Assembly: GCA_028291845.1 (NCBI GenBank)
Contig: JAQGNM010000552.1
Location: 1 to 6,181, forward strand
Source of the DNA: Massilia sp.
Lineage (GTDB): Bacteria > Pseudomonadota > Gammaproteobacteria > Burkholderiales > Burkholderiaceae_D
Direction: 5' to 3'
Length of the DNA stretch: 6,181 bases
The notes under the pieces are model-generated. The model had not been told where the DNA came from and did not search any database. It saw only the letters and a list, made by a program, of their open reading frames with translations. This document shows positions 1 to 5,863 of this stretch, one piece after another. Position 1 is the first letter of the stretch. Each line of letters opens with the position of its first letter. Made by a program: the position numbers and the translations under genes.

Positions 1-1
1 G

Positions 2-154
2 GAAGTATTGAAATTTTTCGACTGGGCATACAAGAACGGCGGCGCCGCTGCTGCCGAACTGGACTACGTGCCGATGCCGGCGAACGTCACCAAGCTGGTC
101 GAAGACAGCTGGAAAGCCAACTTGAAGGACGCTGCGGGCAAGGCGGTTTGGTAA
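2..154 (+). CDS. pstS: PstS, periplasmic phosphate-binding protein (C-terminal 50 residues)
   Basis: This is the 3' end of the gene for the substrate-binding protein of the high-affinity phosphate ABC transporter, which captures phosphate in the periplasm and delivers it to the PstC-PstA channel. The open frame enters from the left edge and gives 50 codons before TAA at 152-154. The peptide begins EVLKFFDWAYKNG and ends KDAAGKAVW. It closely follows the C-terminus of E. coli PstS as I remember it (VLKFFDWAYK, then LDY, then the W-K-N-K-D-x-x-G-K ending). The signal peptide and the phosphate-binding residues lie upstream of the window, as does the expected Pho-box promoter. The gene is followed by an 87-bp spacer with a hairpin and then pstC, the usual order. 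Identification is firm from the tail match and the context. Confidence 0.95.
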   Translation, partial: EVLKFFDWAYKNGGAAAAELDYVPMPANVTKLVEDSWKANLKDAAGKAVW

Positions 155-178
155 TTTTTAGCAACTTAGTTACACGCA

Positions 179-219
179 GGCGGCCGCACCCTTTGCAGCA
201 AGCAATCGGTGCGGCTGCC
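179..219 (+). other. Intercistronic hairpin between pstS and pstC
   Basis: Bases 179-190 (GGCGGCCGCACC) pair with 208-219 (GGTGCGGCTGCC) over 12 bp, with a single G·U pair at 182/216 and a 17-nt loop. Inside the loop, TTGC at 193-196 can pair with GCAA at 202-205, lengthening the structure. No T-run follows, so it does not look like a simple intrinsic terminator. The position suggests an RNA element that protects the 3' end of the pstS message or limits read-through into pstCAB. That would fit the general need for much more binding protein than permease. The pairing is seen directly; the role is inferred. Confidence 0.6.
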
Positions 220-241
220 CGCACATCATAAAGACACTCTC

Positions 242-1255
242 ATGAGCGCGAATCCACCAGCAGCCATGGCCGAGATGCAGGCGACCGACAGTTCCGAACG
301 CCAGGCGGCGATGCACTCGACGATGCGCAAGCAGCGTATCCAGGATTTTCTGTTTCACAAGATAACCATGTTGTTTGCCGCCTCGGTACTGTTGGTACTG
401 GTCGGCATCATCATTTCCCTGATCATCGGCGCGATCCCCGCCTTCCGCGAATTCGGTCCCGGTTTCATCACCCGCGCCGAATGGGATCCGGTCAACGATC
501 AATACGGCGCCCTGATCGCCATCACCGGCACCCTGGTCACCTCGGCAATTGCCCTGTTGATCGCCTTTCCGATCAGTTTCGGCATCGCCCTGTTCCTCAC
601 CGAAATCTGCCCCGTCTGGCTGCGCCGCCCGATGGGTACCGCCGTCGAATTGCTGGCCGGTGTGCCGTCGATCATCTACGGCATGTGGGGCTTGTTCGTG
701 TTCGCGCCGATCTTCGGCGATTATGTCCAGCCGCTGCTGAAAAGCACCCTGGGCGCCTTGCCGGTGATCGGCAAACTGTTCTCCGGCCCCACCATGGGCA
801 TGGGCATCCTCACCGCCGGCCTGATCCTGGCGGTGATGATCATCCCGTTCATTGCTTCGGTGATGCGCGATGTGTTTGAAATTGTCCCTGCGGTGCTGAA
901 AGAATCGGCCTACGGCCTCGGCTGCACCAAGTGGGAAGTGGTCAGAAAAATCGTGCTGCCCTACACCAAGACCGGCGTGGTCGGCGGCGTCATGCTGGGC
1001 CTCGGCAGGGCACTGGGCGAAACCATGGCCGTCACCTTCGTCATCGGCAACGCCAACACCTTGTCGTGGTCGCTGTTCTCGGCCGGTAATTCAATTTCCT
1101 CGACCCTGGCCAACGAGTTCGCCGAAGCGGCCAACCCGCTGCATGTGTCGTCCCTGTTCGCGCTGGCGCTGATCTTGTTCGCTATCACCTTTATTGTTTT
1201 GTCCGCCGCCAAGCTGATGCTGGCCGGCATGACCCGCAAGGAGGGCATCAAATGA
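242..1255 (+). CDS. pstC: PstC, phosphate ABC transporter permease
   Basis: PstC is one of the two inner-membrane subunits that form the phosphate channel of PstSCAB. The 337-residue product is slightly longer than E. coli PstC (about 319) because of a polar N-terminal stretch of some 35 residues. About six hydrophobic segments follow, near 42-64, 95-120, 133-156, 185-208, 245-268 and 304-325. The cytoplasmic EAA-type loop that docks on the ATPase is at about 220-240 (KESAYGLGCTKWEV, ending in VLP). The segment GLGRALGETMA (R256, E260) is a PstC hallmark. ATG at 242 is chosen over an in-frame GTG at 209, because the GTG lies inside the upstream hairpin. The ribosome site before 242 is weak (AAAGAC at 230-235). 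ATG at 265 or 275 in the same frame cannot be excluded. The 3' end overlaps pstA, so the two permeases are probably translationally coupled. Confidence 0.96.
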   Translation: MSANPPAAMAEMQATDSSERQAAMHSTMRKQRIQDFLFHKITMLFAASVLLVLVGIIISLIIGAIPAFREFGPGFITRAEWDPVNDQYGALIAITGTLVTSAIALLIAFPISFGIALFLTEICPVWLRRPMGTAVELLAGVPSIIYGMWGLFVFAPIFGDYVQPLLKSTLGALPVIGKLFSGPTMGMGILTAGLILAVMIIPFIASVMRDVFEIVPAVLKESAYGLGCTKWEVVRKIVLPYTKTGVVGGVMLGLGRALGETMAVTFVIGNANTLSWSLFSAGNSISSTLANEFAEAANPLHVSSLFALALILFAITFIVLSAAKLMLAGMTRKEGIK

Positions 1256-2124
1256 ACCCTGCCATGACGCACGCCGCCAACAACCCGGTGTACCGCCGCC
1301 GCCTGCGGCGCCACCGCATCGGCATCGCCCTGTCCGTGCTGGCCATGTCGATCGGCCTGGCGGTGCTGGCCTGGATCCTGATCACCTTGCTGATGAAAGG
1401 TTTCGGCGGCCTGACCGCGGCGATTCTGACGCACGACACGCCGGCCCCGGCCAGCGATGGCGGCGGTCTGCGCAACGCGATTCTCGGCACGGTGATGATG
1501 GTCAGCCTGTCGACCCTGATCAGTACGCCGATCGGCATCTTTGCCGGCATGTACCTTGCCGAATACGGCGAGCGCAACAAGTTTGCCCAGGTCACCCGTT
1601 TTGTCACCGACATCATGCTGTCGGCGCCGTCGATCGTGATCGGCCTGTTTGTGTACGCCCTGTACGTGGCCCGCGTCCAGCATTTTTCCGGCTGGGCCGG
1701 CACCATCGCCCTGTCGCTGATCGCCGTGCCGGTGGTGGTGAGGACCACCGACAACATGCTGCGCCTGGTGCCCAACAGCCTGCTGGAAGCGGCCTTCGCC
1801 CTCGGCGCGCCGCGCTGGAAAGTGTCGACCATGGTACGGCTGCGCGCCGTCAAGGCCGGCGTGGTCACCGGCGTACTGCTGGCATTGGCCCGCATCGCCG
1901 GCGAAACCGCGCCCTTGCTGTTCACCGCCCTGAATAACCAGTTCTTCAGCACCAATATGAATGCGCCGATGGCCAACTTGCCGGTGGTGATCTACAGCTT
2001 CGCCATGAGCCCATACGACAACTGGCGCAGCCTGGCCTGGGCCGGCGCGCTGATCGTCACCTTCAGTGTGCTGGCGCTTAACATTCTGTCGCGCACCGTG
2101 TTCAGCCAAAAAACGCCGAAATAA
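1252..2124 (+). CDS. pstA: PstA, phosphate ABC transporter permease
   Basis: PstA is the second membrane subunit of the phosphate transporter and pairs with PstC. Its 290 residues are close to the 296 of E. coli PstA. A basic N-terminus (YRRRLRRHR, about 14-22) precedes about six hydrophobic segments near 23-48, 75-103, 117-142, 148-165, 203-228 and 259-284. Family signatures are GGGLRNAI (70-77), YLAEYGERNK (101-110), LSAPSIVIGLFVY (123-135), the HFSGWAG loop (144-150), the EAA-type docking loop around LLEAAFALGAPRWK (177-190) and ARIAGETAPLLFTAL (213-227). The start codon shares the ATGA overlap with the pstC stop. A strong Shine-Dalgarno AAGGAGGG lies at 1238-1245, inside the end of pstC. 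This makes the start secure and suggests coupled translation. The gene ends 14 bp before pstB. Confidence 0.97.
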   Translation: MNPAMTHAANNPVYRRRLRRHRIGIALSVLAMSIGLAVLAWILITLLMKGFGGLTAAILTHDTPAPASDGGGLRNAILGTVMMVSLSTLISTPIGIFAGMYLAEYGERNKFAQVTRFVTDIMLSAPSIVIGLFVYALYVARVQHFSGWAGTIALSLIAVPVVVRTTDNMLRLVPNSLLEAAFALGAPRWKVSTMVRLRAVKAGVVTGVLLALARIAGETAPLLFTALNNQFFSTNMNAPMANLPVVIYSFAMSPYDNWRSLAWAGALIVTFSVLALNILSRTVFSQKTPK

Positions 2125-2138
2125 ACCAAGGTTTGAAA

Positions 2139-2936
2139 ATGACATTGCCAATGCCTACTCCTATTCCCACTGTCAGCCAGCGCGCCAAGACCATCGAGAT
2201 CTCCTGCCTGAACTTTTTCTACGGTAAAACCCAGAGCCTGACCAACGTCAATCTGGACATCCACGAGAAACAGGTGACGGCTTTCATCGGCCCGTCCGGC
2301 TGCGGCAAGTCGACCTTGCTGCGCACCCTGAACCGCATGTACGATTTATACCCGGGCCAGCGCGCCGAAGGGTCGATCATGTACCGCGGCCACAACATTC
2401 TCGACGCCGACCAGGACGTCAACATGCTGCGCGCCAAGGTCGGCATGGTGTTTCAAAAGCCGACGCCGTTTCCGATGTCGATCTACGAGAACATTGCCTT
2501 CGGGGTGCGCCTGTACGAAAACCTGTCCAAGGGCGAAATGGACGAGCGGGTCGAGTGGGCGCTGAAAAAGGCCGCCCTGTGGAACGAAGCGAAGGACAAG
2601 CTGTCGAAAAGCGGCCTGTCGCTGTCCGGCGGCCAGCAGCAGCGCCTGTGCATCGCCCGCGGCGTCGCCGTCAAACCCGACGTCTTGCTGCTCGACGAGC
2701 CGACCTCGGCGCTCGATCCGATCTCGACGGCCAAGGTGGAAGAACTGATCAGCGAACTGAAGCAGGATTACACCATCGCCATCGTCACCCACAACATGCA
2801 GCAGGCGGCCCGGTGCTCGGACTACACTGCCTATATGTATCTGGGAGAGCTGGTCGAATTCGGCGAGACCGACCAGCTGTTCATGAATCCGGCCCGCAAG
2901 GAAACCCAGGACTACATCACCGGCAGGTTCGGCTGA
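2139..2936 (+). CDS. pstB: PstB, phosphate ABC transporter ATP-binding protein
   Basis: PstB hydrolyses ATP on the cytoplasmic face to power phosphate import through PstC-PstA; a dimer is expected. From ATG 2139 the protein has 265 residues, against 257 in E. coli, with a short extra N-terminal tail. All nucleotide-binding motifs are intact: Walker A GPSGCGKST (51-59), Q-loop Q106 in the PstB-typical FQKPTPFPMSIYENI, signature LSGGQQQR (162-169), Walker B VLLLDEP (182-188) with D-loop SALD, and switch histidine H218 in IVTHNMQQA. The C-terminal ETQDYITGRFG is also characteristic. ATG 2139 is preferred over TTG 2133 because AAGG at 2128-2131 is spaced 7 nt from it; a third option is ATG 2151. 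The gap after pstA is 14 bp, and phoU follows after 52 bp. Confidence 0.97.
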   Translation: MTLPMPTPIPTVSQRAKTIEISCLNFFYGKTQSLTNVNLDIHEKQVTAFIGPSGCGKSTLLRTLNRMYDLYPGQRAEGSIMYRGHNILDADQDVNMLRAKVGMVFQKPTPFPMSIYENIAFGVRLYENLSKGEMDERVEWALKKAALWNEAKDKLSKSGLSLSGGQQQRLCIARGVAVKPDVLLLDEPTSALDPISTAKVEELISELKQDYTIAIVTHNMQQAARCSDYTAYMYLGELVEFGETDQLFMNPARKETQDYITGRFG

Positions 2937-2988
2937 ACCAAGGCTGACCAGTGCAGAACGACACCAACAAATACGACGGAGAGCGGCA

Positions 2989-3693
2989 ATGATAGGCGAG
3001 CATTCATCCAAGCAATACGACAACGAACTGGAAGCGATCCGCTCGAAGGTTTTGTTGATGGGCGGTATCGTGGAAACCCAGTTCACCGACGCCATGAATT
3101 GTTTCCGTATCGGCGACCTCGAGCACTCGGACCGCGTCATCGCCGGTGACGATGCCGTCAACCAGCTGGAAGTGTCGCTGGACGATGCCTGCAGCCACCT
3201 GATCGTGCGGCGCCAGCCGGCCGCCAACGATTTACGTACCGTCATGGCCACCATCAAGGTGATCACCGACCTCGAGCGCGTTGGTGACGAGGCGGCGAAA
3301 ATCGCCCGCATGAGCAAATCGCTGCACACCCGCGGCGTGGTGGGTATCAATCACTTTGAAACGGTGCGCTCGATTGCCAGCTTGGCCTCCGACATGCTGC
3401 ACGACGCCCTCGACGCTTTCGCCCGCCTGGACGGCAAGCAGGCAATGGCGCTGATCGCCCAGGATGAAATCATCGACCACGAGTTTCGCGCCATCATGCG
3501 CAGCCTGATCACTTTCATGATGGAAGACCCGCGCACGATTTCCTCGGCGCTCGACACCCTGTGGGTGGCCAAGGCCATCGAACGGATCGGCGACCACGCG
3601 AAAAACATCGCCGAATACGTCATCTATGTGGTCGAAGGGAAGGATATCCGCCACTCCAGGCCGGCGGCGCCAGCCTTGAAAGCGGGAATTTAA
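2989..3693 (+). CDS. phoU: PhoU, phosphate signalling regulator
   Basis: PhoU is a cytoplasmic helical protein that couples the Pst transporter to the PhoR kinase and keeps the Pho regulon off when phosphate is plentiful; it also restrains Pst uptake. The product has 234 residues (E. coli 241) and shows the two tandem three-helix PhoU repeats. Each carries a metal-cluster motif of acidic residues: D94-L-E-R-V-G-D100 in the first and E198-R-I-G-D202-H-A-K-N-I-A-E in the second. The N-terminus (S-K-Q-Y-D-N-E-L-E-A-I-R-S-K-V) is family-typical. GGAGAG at 2978-2983 lies 5 nt before the ATG and supports this start. The gene sits 52 bp after pstB, with no terminator or convincing promoter between them, and phoB starts 6 bp after its stop. 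Confidence 0.96.
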   Translation: MIGEHSSKQYDNELEAIRSKVLLMGGIVETQFTDAMNCFRIGDLEHSDRVIAGDDAVNQLEVSLDDACSHLIVRRQPAANDLRTVMATIKVITDLERVGDEAAKIARMSKSLHTRGVVGINHFETVRSIASLASDMLHDALDAFARLDGKQAMALIAQDEIIDHEFRAIMRSLITFMMEDPRTISSALDTLWVAKAIERIGDHAKNIAEYVIYVVEGKDIRHSRPAAPALKAGI

Positions 3694-3699
3694 ATCGTG

Positions 3700-4425
3700 A
3701 TGGCAAGTACGACAGAGCGGGCGGCCTTGCGTGAAATCCCCCATGATGCGACGACGGTGCTGATCGTGGAAGACGAGCCGGCCATTATCGAGCTGGTGAA
3801 ATTTTCCCTGCGCGAATCAGCGTGGGAACTGGTGGCGGTGCAAAGCTGCGCCGAGGCCTGGGAGTTTCTGGCCAGTCATACACCGAAACTGATTTTGCTG
3901 GACTGGATGCTGCCCGACCAGACCGGCCTGCGCCTGCTGGCGCGGATTCGCGCCGACCGCAATTTTCAAAAGATCCCGGTCATCATGCTCACCGCCAAGA
4001 GCATGGAAGAAGACAAGATCGCCGGCCTGAACAACGGCGCCGACGATTACGTGACAAAACCGTTTTCGCCGCGCGAACTGCTGGCGCGCGTGAAAGCACT
4101 GATGCGCCGCAACGCGCCCGAAGCGGCCGACCTGTCGCTGCGCATGGGCGCGGTACTGCTCGATCCGGTCAGCAACAGCGTGGCGATCGACGGCGAGCGC
4201 ATCGACATCGGCCAGGCCGAATTCAAGCTCCTCAAGTTCCTCATGGCCCACCCGGAGCGGGTATTTTCGCGCAGCCAGTTGCTCGACAAGGTGTGGGGCA
4301 ACCACGCGGTCATCGAGGAGCGTACGGTCGACGTCCACGTGCTGCGCCTGCGCAAGGCATTGAAAGGCGCGGAAGGCCTGGTGCGCACCGTGCGCAGCGT
4401 CGGTTACATGCTGTCGGAAAAATAA
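3700..4425 (+). CDS. phoB: PhoB, phosphate-regulon response regulator (OmpR family)
   Basis: PhoB is the transcription factor that binds Pho boxes once phosphorylated by PhoR. From ATG 3700 it has 241 residues. The receiver domain spans about 19-135: acidic pair E24/D25 in LIVEDEP, phosphoacceptor D68 in LLDWMLPDQTG, T98 in IMLTAKS and K120 in YVTKPFSP. The winged-helix DNA-binding domain spans about 145-241, with AEFKLLKFLMAHPERVFSR, then the recognition-helix region beginning at ERTVDVHVLRLRKAL (about 207-221), and the wing TVRSVGYML. The DWMLP and FSPREL segments are typical of PhoB. GTG at 3697, immediately before the ATG, is an alternative start and lies closer to the GGGA at 3684-3687. 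About 18 residues precede the receiver domain, more than the few in E. coli. The stop shares one base with phoR. Confidence 0.95.
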   Translation: MASTTERAALREIPHDATTVLIVEDEPAIIELVKFSLRESAWELVAVQSCAEAWEFLASHTPKLILLDWMLPDQTGLRLLARIRADRNFQKIPVIMLTAKSMEEDKIAGLNNGADDYVTKPFSPRELLARVKALMRRNAPEAADLSLRMGAVLLDPVSNSVAIDGERIDIGQAEFKLLKFLMAHPERVFSRSQLLDKVWGNHAVIEERTVDVHVLRLRKALKGAEGLVRTVRSVGYMLSEK

Positions 4426-5705
4426 TGAGTCCACAGCTGCTGTTCTGGGTGCCGGCCCTGCTGCGCCTGCTGATGTTGCTGGCGATCGCCGGCCTGGCCT
4501 GGTGGATGGGCGGCGCGGTGGCCGGCCTGTCGGCGGCGGTGCTTCTGCTGCTGGGGCAGTTGGTCTTGCAACTGTCGTACTTGCAGCAGCTGAGCGCCTG
4601 GCTGGACGATTTCGACAGCACCAGGTTGCCTGACGGCTGGGGCGCCTGGACCGGCGTCTTTTCCCGCCTGTACCGCCTGCGCCGCGACGAAGAGCGCAGC
4701 CAGGCCGAGCTGTCCGAATGGCTGGCGCGCTTTCGCCAGGCCATGCACCTGCTGCCGGACGGCGTCGCCATCATGGATGACGTGCTGTTTTTGGAGTGGT
4801 GCAATCCGGCCGCCGAACGGCATCTCGGGCTGACGCTCGAGCGCGACAAGGGCATGCGCGTCACCAACCTGGTGCGCCACCCCGATTTCATCGATTACAT
4901 CGTGCTGGGCAGGTATGAACAGCCGCTGACCTTGTCTTTGCGCGAGCGCAAGCTGATCGTGCAGATCATCCCGTTTGAAAACCGCCGCCAGATCCTGGTG
5001 ACGCACGATGCGACCGAATCGGCCCGCATCGAGGAAATGCGCCGCGACTTTATCGCCAACGCCTCGCACGAGTTGCGCACGCCCTTGACGGTGATCGTCG
5101 GTTTCCTGGAAATCGCCTCGACCACGCCCGACCTCGACGTCGCCAGCCGTCAGGCCCATTTGAAACTGATGACCGAGCAGGGCCACCGCATGCAGCGCCT
5201 GATCGAGGACATGCTGACCTTGTCGCGCCTGGAATCGGTCGATTATCCGATGCGGCCGGAACCGGTGCCGGTCAAGGCGCTGATCGAGGACGTGCTGGAG
5301 GAGGCCAAGGCCTTGTCCGGCGGCCGGCACAGCGTGACCGCCAGCATCGACGGGCCCGACGTGGTGGGCAGCGCCGAAGAGTTGCGCAGCGCCTTTGCCA
5401 ACCTGGCCTCGAACGCGGTGCGCTACACGCCCCCGGGCGGCACCGTTCACCTGAGCTGGAAGGACACGCCGCAGGGGCCGCAGTTCGCCGTCAGCGACAG
5501 CGGCATCGGCATCGATCAGTTGCATATCGCGCGCCTGACCGAGCGCTTCTACCGGGTCGACAAGAGCCGCTCGCGCGAAACCCAGGGCACCGGCCTGGGG
5601 CTGGCGATCGTCAAGCACGTGCTGCTGCGGCACCGGGCGCAGTTGACGATTGATTCGGTGGCGGGGAAGGGCAGTTGTTTTACGGTGACGTTCCCGAAAC
5701 GTTAG
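4425..5705 (+). CDS. phoR: PhoR, phosphate-regulon sensor histidine kinase
   Basis: PhoR is the membrane-bound kinase that phosphorylates PhoB under phosphate limitation and dephosphorylates it otherwise. The 426 residues match the usual PhoR size (431 in E. coli). Two hydrophobic segments (about 8-28 and 31-53) anchor the N-terminus with almost no periplasmic loop, as expected for PhoR. A charged linker (about 58-95) and a PAS domain (about 100-200, with LLPDGVAIMDD and WCNPAAERHLG) follow. The kinase core has the H-box with H215 in ASHELRTP, the N-box N326-LASN330, G1 DSGIGID (358-364), F-box RFYRVDKSRSR (374-384) and G2 GTGLGLAIVK (388-397). All catalytic motifs are intact. The start overlaps the phoB stop as TAATG, with a weak GGA at 4416-4418, so coupling to phoB is likely. 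The frame stays open far upstream into phoB, but that part does not resemble PhoR. Confidence 0.96.
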   Translation: MSPQLLFWVPALLRLLMLLAIAGLAWWMGGAVAGLSAAVLLLLGQLVLQLSYLQQLSAWLDDFDSTRLPDGWGAWTGVFSRLYRLRRDEERSQAELSEWLARFRQAMHLLPDGVAIMDDVLFLEWCNPAAERHLGLTLERDKGMRVTNLVRHPDFIDYIVLGRYEQPLTLSLRERKLIVQIIPFENRRQILVTHDATESARIEEMRRDFIANASHELRTPLTVIVGFLEIASTTPDLDVASRQAHLKLMTEQGHRMQRLIEDMLTLSRLESVDYPMRPEPVPVKALIEDVLEEAKALSGGRHSVTASIDGPDVVGSAEELRSAFANLASNAVRYTPPGGTVHLSWKDTPQGPQFAVSDSGIGIDQLHIARLTERFYRVDKSRSRETQGTGLGLAIVKHVLLRHRAQLTIDSVAGKGSCFTVTFPKR

Positions 5706-5706
5706 G

Positions 5707-5751
5707 CTAAGGGGGACTGGCACAAGCGCGAAGCGCGCAGATGCCTGTCCC
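5707..5751 (+). repeat. Left REP-like unit with long apical arm
   Basis: The stem pairs 5713-5722 (GGGACTGGCA) with 5742-5751 (TGCCTGTCCC), with T5718 opposite T5746. The apical part, 5723-5741, is 19 nt and contains its own small hairpin, GCGC 5726-5729 with GCGC 5733-5736 around GAA. The matching loop of the right unit has only 5 nt, so this copy carries an extra arm or the other copy has lost it. The four bases at the 5' side are CTAA, where the right unit has GTAG. Confidence 0.65.
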
Positions 5752-5757
5752 ATTTTT
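5713..5757 (+). terminator. Possible intrinsic terminator of the pst-pho operon
   Basis: The left palindromic unit forms a GC-rich stem (5713-5722 with 5742-5751, one T·T mismatch), and a run of five T at 5753-5757 follows after a single A. It begins 8 nt after the phoR stop and is the only terminator-like structure in the spacer. The loop region is long (19 nt) but contains a small GCGC/GCGC hairpin that may compact it. The T-run is short, so efficiency is uncertain. Because the palindrome is also half of a repeat element, termination may be a by-product of where the element inserted. Confidence 0.5.
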
Positions 5758-5796
5758 GCGCCGCCACTAAAATCCATTTTTGCAGCTGTTTAATAT

Positions 5797-5827
5797 GGGA
5801 CAGGCAACGAGTGCCAGTCCCCCCTAC
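5797..5827 (-). repeat. Right REP-like unit with 5' GTAG
   Basis: On the minus strand this unit reads GTAG, a G-run, then GACTGGCA, a five-base loop (5807-5811), and TGCCTGTCCC. The stem pairs 5797-5806 with 5812-5821 over 10 bp with one mismatch (A5802 opposite A5816; T·T on the minus strand), matching the mismatch of the left unit. Its GTAG end lies only three bases before the putative -10 of the patatin gene. Confidence 0.65.
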
Positions 5828-5829
5828 GG

Positions 5830-5835
5830 TACAAT
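5830..5835 (+). promoter_or_regulatory. Candidate -10 element (TACAAT) for the patatin-like gene
   Basis: TACAAT differs from the sigma-70 consensus -10 by one base and lies 28 bp before the ATG at 5864, which would give a short leader. No recognisable -35 hexamer is present at 16-18 bp upstream; that stretch is the arm of the right REP-like unit. The call therefore rests on the hexamer and on the need for a promoter after the putative terminator. It is weak. Confidence 0.3.
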
Positions 5836-5863
5836 CCCAGGCTGATCAACGTTAGTACAGCCC

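Larger units (their letters stand above)
5707..5827. repeat. REP doublet (REPIN/BIME-like element) between phoR and the patatin gene
   Basis: Two related palindromic units face each other in inverted orientation, separated by an AT-richer spacer (5752-5796). The outer arms 5708-5723 and 5811-5826 are complementary over 16 bp with one A·C mismatch. The inner arms 5742-5753 and 5795-5806 are perfectly complementary over 12 bp. Each half can instead fold alone as a 10-bp stem with one central mismatch. Read 5' to 3' in its own orientation, each unit is GGGAC-T-GGCA, loop, TGCC-T-GTCCC, so the T·T mismatch is kept in both copies. The right unit, read on the minus strand, begins with GTAG, the tetranucleotide known at the start of RAYT-associated REP sequences; the left has CTAA there. 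No transposase is in the window. Identification as a REPIN-type element is inferred from architecture. Confidence 0.7.

Noticed and set aside
209..241. GTG start for pstC at 209, adding 11 residues
   Set aside because: The GTG lies in the 3' arm of the spacer hairpin and has no ribosome site; ATG 242 is more plausible.
155..241. Internal promoter or Pho box before pstC
   Set aside because: No pair of CTGTCAT-like direct repeats and no convincing -35/-10 pair is visible in this spacer.
961..2151. Minus-strand open frame of 396 codons opposite pstC and pstA
   Set aside because: Same low-complexity antisense composition; the + strand here encodes two well-recognised permeases.
2937..2988. Repeated GGCTGA(A)CCA at the end of pstB as a regulatory repeat
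   Set aside because: The two copies are nine to ten bases, one overlapping the pstB stop, with no symmetry or further copies; likely chance.
2346..3350. Minus-strand open frame of 334 codons spanning pstB and phoU
   Set aside because: It crosses two firm genes on the other strand and shows no domain motifs.
3822..4424. Upstream extension of the phoR frame by 201 codons
   Set aside because: This part overlaps phoB in another frame and has a Arg/Gly/Pro-rich shadow composition; the PhoR hydrophobic N-terminus begins at ATG 4425.
4404..5777. Long open frame on the minus strand opposite phoR (457 codons)
   Set aside because: It mirrors phoR, with a composition rich in His, Gln, Arg and Gly that is typical of antisense frames in GC-rich genes, and it resembles no family I recognise.
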